8,191 nt of DNA from Curvibacter sp. (GTDB taxonomy: Bacteria; Pseudomonadota; Gammaproteobacteria; Burkholderiales; Burkholderiaceae_C): NCBI GenBank assembly GCA_003500955.1, contig DNQP01000304.1, positions 15,865 to 24,055 of the forward strand, read 5' to 3'. A program made the translations under genes and the position numbers. Below, one piece after another: positions 5,889 through 8,191 of the stretch (positions within the stretch are counted from its first letter, which is position 1; every line of letters starts with the position of its first letter). A model generated the notes under the pieces. It was not told the DNA's origin. It made no database searches and saw only the letters and a program-made list of their open reading frames with translations.

Positions 5889-6923
5889 ATGACGCTGCAA
5901 GACTTGCTGGGTATCGAGCTGCCTTTGATCCAGGCGCCCATGGCGGGCGTGCAGGGCAGCGCGCTGGCGATCGCCGTGTCGAATGCCGGGGGGCTGGGCT
6001 CGCTGCCCTGCGCCATGCTGGCGCCCGAGGCCCTGCGTGCCGAGCTGGAAAAGATCCGGATGCAGACCACGCGGCCCTACAACGTCAACTTCTTCTGCCA
6101 CCGCCCACCCGAGCCCGACGAGCGCCGTGAGGCGATGTGGCGCCAGAGCCTGGCCCACTACTACCGTGAGTACGACATCGACCCGGCCACGATACCCGCC
6201 GGACCGGGGCGTCGCCCCTTCGATGCCGCGGCGGCCGATCTGCTGGCCGAGTTCAAACCACCCATCGTGAGCTTCCATTTCGGCCTGCCCGACGAGGCCT
6301 TGCTGGCGCGCGTGCGCAGCTGGGGCGCCCGGGTGCTGTCCTCGGCCACCACGGTGGAGGAGGCGCGCTGGCTCGAAGCGCGTGGCGTCGATGCCGTCAT
6401 CGCCCAAGGTCTGGAGGCTGGCGGGCACCGCGGGCATTTCCTGTCGGACGACCTCACCAGCCAGGCCGGCACCTTTGCCCTGCTGCCGCAGATCGTGCGT
6501 GCGGTGCGCGTGCCCGTGATCGCCGCCGGCGGCATTGCCGATGCGGCCGGGGTGCGGGCAGCGCTGGCGCTGGGGGCGGCCGGCGTACAGGTAGGCACGG
6601 CCTACCTGCTCTGCCCCGAGGCCACGACCAGTGCCGTGCACCGCGCGGCGCTGCAGAGCGAGGCGGCGCGGCACACGGCCCTGACCAATCTCTACACCGG
6701 CCGCCCGGCGCGTGGCATCCTCACGCGTCTGATGCGCGAGCAGGGGCCGCTGAGCCATCTGGCGCCGGCCTTTCCGCTGGCCACCTCCGCCGTGGCGCCG
6801 CTGCGCACCAAGGCCGAAGCGGCGGGCCTGGCTGACTTCACGCCCCTGTGGGCTGGACAGAACGCCAGTGGCTGTCGCGCCGTGCCGGCGGCCGAGCTGA
6901 CGCGCCAGCTGATGGACCGTTGA
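5889..6923 (+). CDS. Class I nitronate monooxygenase-like FMN protein (2-nitropropane dioxygenase family)
   Basis: A 344-residue TIM-barrel flavoprotein. The first strand ELPLIQAPMAGVQGSALAIAVSNAGGLGSL is the family's N-terminal FMN-binding signature. VIAQGLEAGGHRGHF (170-183) contains the GGHRG motif with His180 in the place of the catalytic base of class I enzymes. VPVIAAGGIADAAGVRAALALGAAGVQVGTAYL (208-240) is the phosphate-binding part of the FMN site. Known class I members oxidise alkyl nitronates such as propionate 3-nitronate using O2 and FMN, which detoxifies nitro compounds. Members of this family without biochemical data may act on other substrates. The start is secure: AGGAGG at 5879-5884 lies four bases before the ATG. 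The gene stands alone, with prfC divergent upstream and the ahcY control region immediately downstream. The -10 of ahcY lies only 33 bases past this stop. Confidence 0.9.
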   Translation: MTLQDLLGIELPLIQAPMAGVQGSALAIAVSNAGGLGSLPCAMLAPEALRAELEKIRMQTTRPYNVNFFCHRPPEPDERREAMWRQSLAHYYREYDIDPATIPAGPGRRPFDAAAADLLAEFKPPIVSFHFGLPDEALLARVRSWGARVLSSATTVEEARWLEARGVDAVIAQGLEAGGHRGHFLSDDLTSQAGTFALLPQIVRAVRVPVIAAGGIADAAGVRAALALGAAGVQVGTAYLLCPEATTSAVHRAALQSEAARHTALTNLYTGRPARGILTRLMREQGPLSHLAPAFPLATSAVAPLRTKAEAAGLADFTPLWAGQNASGCRAVPAAELTRQLMDR

Positions 6924-6955
6924 TCGGGTGGTCAGCGCAAATGCGGCCGGCTTCG

Positions 6956-6961
6956 TATAAT
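6956..6961 (+). promoter_or_regulatory. Consensus -10 box of the riboswitch-ahcY transcript
   Basis: A perfect TATAAT. A start about seven bases downstream, near 6966-6968, would place the 5' end of the RNA just a few bases before the first riboswitch helix, exactly where it is expected. The -35 region 17 bases upstream (CAGCGC) is poor, so an activator may help or the strong -10 may suffice. Confidence 0.65.
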
Positions 6962-6969
6962 CACTGCTT

Positions 6970-7064
6970 TCCGAGGAGCGTTGCGGCTCGTCCCGCCTGA
7001 TCACCAGGCCGACGGGTTAGGCTCGGATCCCAAGGCTCACGGCCTTGCCTCCCAACTGCGCTCA
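6970..7064 (+). promoter_or_regulatory. S-adenosylhomocysteine (SAH) riboswitch aptamer
   Basis: An RNA element that binds SAH and turns on genes for SAH recycling. Helix P1 is TCCGAG (6970-6975) with CTCGGA (7022-7027). The conserved GAGCGTTGC follows at 6976-6984. An internal hairpin forms from CGTC/GACG (6989-6992 with 7011-7014) and GCCTG/CAGGC (6995-6999 with 7005-7009). The junction TTAGG before the 3' side of P1 resembles the family's CAGG. Hairpin CAAGGC/GCCTTG (7031-7036 with 7042-7047) comes next. Finally GAGCG (6976-6980) pairs with CGCTC (7059-7063) to make the pseudoknot that defines the family, ending in the conserved GCGCTCA. Both layout and conserved bases match the known SAH riboswitch class, which is frequent upstream of ahcY in Burkholderiales. 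It begins at the predicted transcription start and ends 81 bases before the ahcY ATG. Confidence 0.93.
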
Positions 7065-7089
7065 CCCACCAGTCTGCTGTGAGGTGAGC
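7060..7089 (+). promoter_or_regulatory. Candidate riboswitch expression platform (anti-aptamer hairpin)
   Basis: GCTCACC (7060-7066) is exactly complementary to GGTGAGC (7083-7089). The left arm includes four of the five bases that make the 3' side of the aptamer pseudoknot (7059-7063), so this hairpin and the SAH-bound aptamer exclude each other. A pyrimidine-rich stretch (CTGTCTTCCCTCT) follows, but there is no true U-tract. The hairpin could act as a weak or Rho-assisted terminator, or could change access to the ribosome-binding site about 50 bases downstream. A second option is pairing of CCACC (7066-7070) with GGTGG (7112-7116). Confidence 0.5.
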
Positions 7090-7136
7090 CTGTCTTCCCT
7101 CTGCTGACTCCGGTGGTGTCCCAACCGCTATGTATT

Positions 7137-7140
7137 GGAG
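7137..7140 (+). promoter_or_regulatory. Ribosome binding site of ahcY
   Basis: GGAG lies five bases before the ATG at 7146, in the context TATTGGAGTTCAC. It fixes the start against an in-frame alternative and is the element a riboswitch acting on translation would have to mask. Confidence 0.75.
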
Positions 7141-7145
7141 TTCAC

Positions 7146-8191
7146 ATGAGTGCCGTTCTCAAACCCGCCCAGGACTATGTCGTTGCCGATCTGACGCTGG
7201 CCGACTGGGGCCGCAAAGAGATCAAGATCGCCGAGACCGAGATGCCCGGCCTGATGGCCATCCGCGAGGAATTCGCCAAGAGCCAGCCGCTCAAGGGCGC
7301 GCGCATCACCGGTTCCCTGCACATGACCATCCAGACCGCCGTGCTGGTGGAAACGCTGGAAGCCCTGGGTGCTGAAGTGCGCTGGGCCTCGTGCAACATC
7401 TTCTCCACACAGGACCACGCCGCTGCCGCCCTGGTGGCCAAGGGCACGCCGGTCTTCGCCTACAAGGGCGAGACGCTGAAGGACTACTGGGACTACACCC
7501 ACCGCATCTTCGAATTCGGCCCCAAGGGCGCCAAGGGCGAAGGCCCCAACATGATCCTGGACGACGGCGGCGACGCCACCTTGCTGATGCACCTGGGCAA
7601 GCGCGCCGAGAAGGACATCTCGGTCATCGCCAACCCGGGCAGCGAGGAAGAGCGCGAGCTGTTTGCCGCCATCAAGGCCAAGCTGGCCGCGGACCCGACC
7701 TGGTACAGCCGCAAGAGCGCCGAGATCATCGGCGTGACCGAAGAGACCACCACGGGCGTGCTGCGTCTGAAGGAAATGTCCGCCAAGGGCAGCCTGATGT
7801 TCCGCGCCATCAACGTCAACGACTCGGTGACCAAGAGCAAGTTCGACAACCTCTACGGCTGCCGCGAGTCGCTGGTGGACTCCATCAAGCGCGCCACCGA
7901 CGTGATGATCGCCGGCAAGGTCGCCGTGGTCGCCGGCTACGGTGACGTGGGCAAGGGCTCGGCCCAGGCCCTGCGCGCCCTGAGCGCACAGGTGTGGGTG
8001 ACGGAGATCGACCCCATCAACGCCCTGCAGGCCGCGATGGAAGGCTTCAAGGTCGTGACCATGGAGTACGCCGCCGACAAGTGCGACATCTTCGTCTCCG
8101 CCACCGGCAACAAGAACGTGATCCGCTACGAGCACATGGCGGCCATGAAGGACGAGGCCATCGTCTGCAACATCGGCCACTTCGACAACGA
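7146..8191 (+). CDS. ahcY: Adenosylhomocysteinase (3' partial)
   Basis: The first 348 residues of S-adenosyl-L-homocysteine hydrolase, which splits SAH into adenosine and homocysteine with a bound NAD cofactor. The enzyme closes the methyl cycle and relieves SAH inhibition of methyltransferases. Visible signatures are [12 protein letters not shown] with His59, [16 protein letters not shown] (81-96), [15 protein letters not shown] with Asp139 and Asp140, TEETTTGV with Glu200, [20 protein letters not shown] with Lys230 and Asp234, and the NAD-binding [13 protein letters not shown] (264-276). About 45 residues between the DDGGD and EETTTG motifs (roughly 151-196) are an insertion found in many bacterial and plant enzymes and absent from the human protein. 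The C-terminal quarter, including the dimer tail, lies beyond the window. Expression is predicted to be controlled by the SAH riboswitch upstream, so the substrate of the enzyme induces it. Confidence 0.98.
   Translation, partial: MSAVLKPAQDYVVADLTLADWGRKEIKIAETEMPGLMAIREEFAKSQPLKGARITGSLHMTIQTAVLVETLEALGAEVRWASCNIFSTQDHAAAALVAKGTPVFAYKGETLKDYWDYTHRIFEFGPKGAKGEGPNMILDDGGDATLLMHLGKRAEKDISVIANPGSEEERELFAAIKAKLAADPTWYSRKSAEIIGVTEETTTGVLRLKEMSAKGSLMFRAINVNDSVTKSKFDNLYGCRESLVDSIKRATDVMIAGKVAVVAGYGDVGKGSAQALRALSAQVWVTEIDPINALQAAMEGFKVVTMEYAADKCDIFVSATGNKNVIRYEHMAAMKDEAIVCNIGHFDN

Noticed and set aside
4383..6923. An 846-codon open frame on the plus strand running through the prfC region into the nitronate monooxygenase gene
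   Set aside because: The part before 5889 is antisense to prfC and reads as His- and Gly-rich low-complexity sequence. It stays open only because of high GC codon bias. The strong Shine-Dalgarno and family N terminus set the real start at 5889.
7128..8180. A 350-codon antisense open frame over ahcY
   Set aside because: Its translation is His/Val/Gly-rich shadow sequence without any recognisable motif, while the plus strand encodes an unmistakable adenosylhomocysteinase.
1..8191. CRISPR array, tRNA, rRNA, transposase, phage or plasmid replication genes
   Set aside because: No regularly spaced repeats, cloverleaf-like sequence, transposase motif or iteron array was found on either strand.

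Overview
The window is high-GC bacterial DNA (about two thirds G+C by eye, except one block near 50%). It looks like chromosome from a betaproteobacterium of the order Burkholderiales, most likely Comamonadaceae. This rests on three things: an S-adenosylhomocysteine (SAH) riboswitch directly in front of ahcY, the sequence style of prfC and ahcY, and an intergenic inverted repeat of a type (CCTGAGC.TGTCGAAGG) common in that group. The organism is inferred and was not searched.

Left part (1-2541): the C-terminal part of a DUF4399-type protein (+, cut by the left edge) converges with a HAD-IIB phosphatase gene (-). The phosphatase gene is divergent from an alpha/beta hydrolase gene (+) with an unusual A-x-S-x-G nucleophile elbow. 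No pathway links these three genes.

Middle part (2542-4118): an intergenic REP-like inverted repeat is followed by a compact type II toxin-antitoxin operon. It has an AbrB/MazE-like antitoxin and a COG1569-type PIN-domain ribonuclease toxin, with coding regions overlapping by ATGA. A perfect 21-base palindrome overlaps the predicted -10 of its promoter and is the likely autoregulatory operator. Converging on it is an unrecognised three-helix membrane protein gene (-) in clearly AT-richer DNA, probably recently acquired. This is the accessory segment of the window.

Right part (4119-8191): housekeeping genes. prfC (peptide chain release factor 3, -) is divergent from a class I nitronate monooxygenase-like flavoprotein gene (+). 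After it comes a 222-base intergenic region with a consensus -10 box, a well-formed SAH riboswitch and a candidate expression platform, then the first 348 codons of ahcY (adenosylhomocysteinase, +), cut by the right edge. The riboswitch should raise ahcY expression when its substrate SAH accumulates, supporting the methyl cycle by removing this inhibitor of methyltransferases.

No rRNA, tRNA, CRISPR array, transposase or phage gene was seen. I found no clearly new multi-gene system. The segments most worth following up are the toxin-antitoxin operon with its operator, the adjacent low-GC orphan membrane gene, and the riboswitch expression platform.
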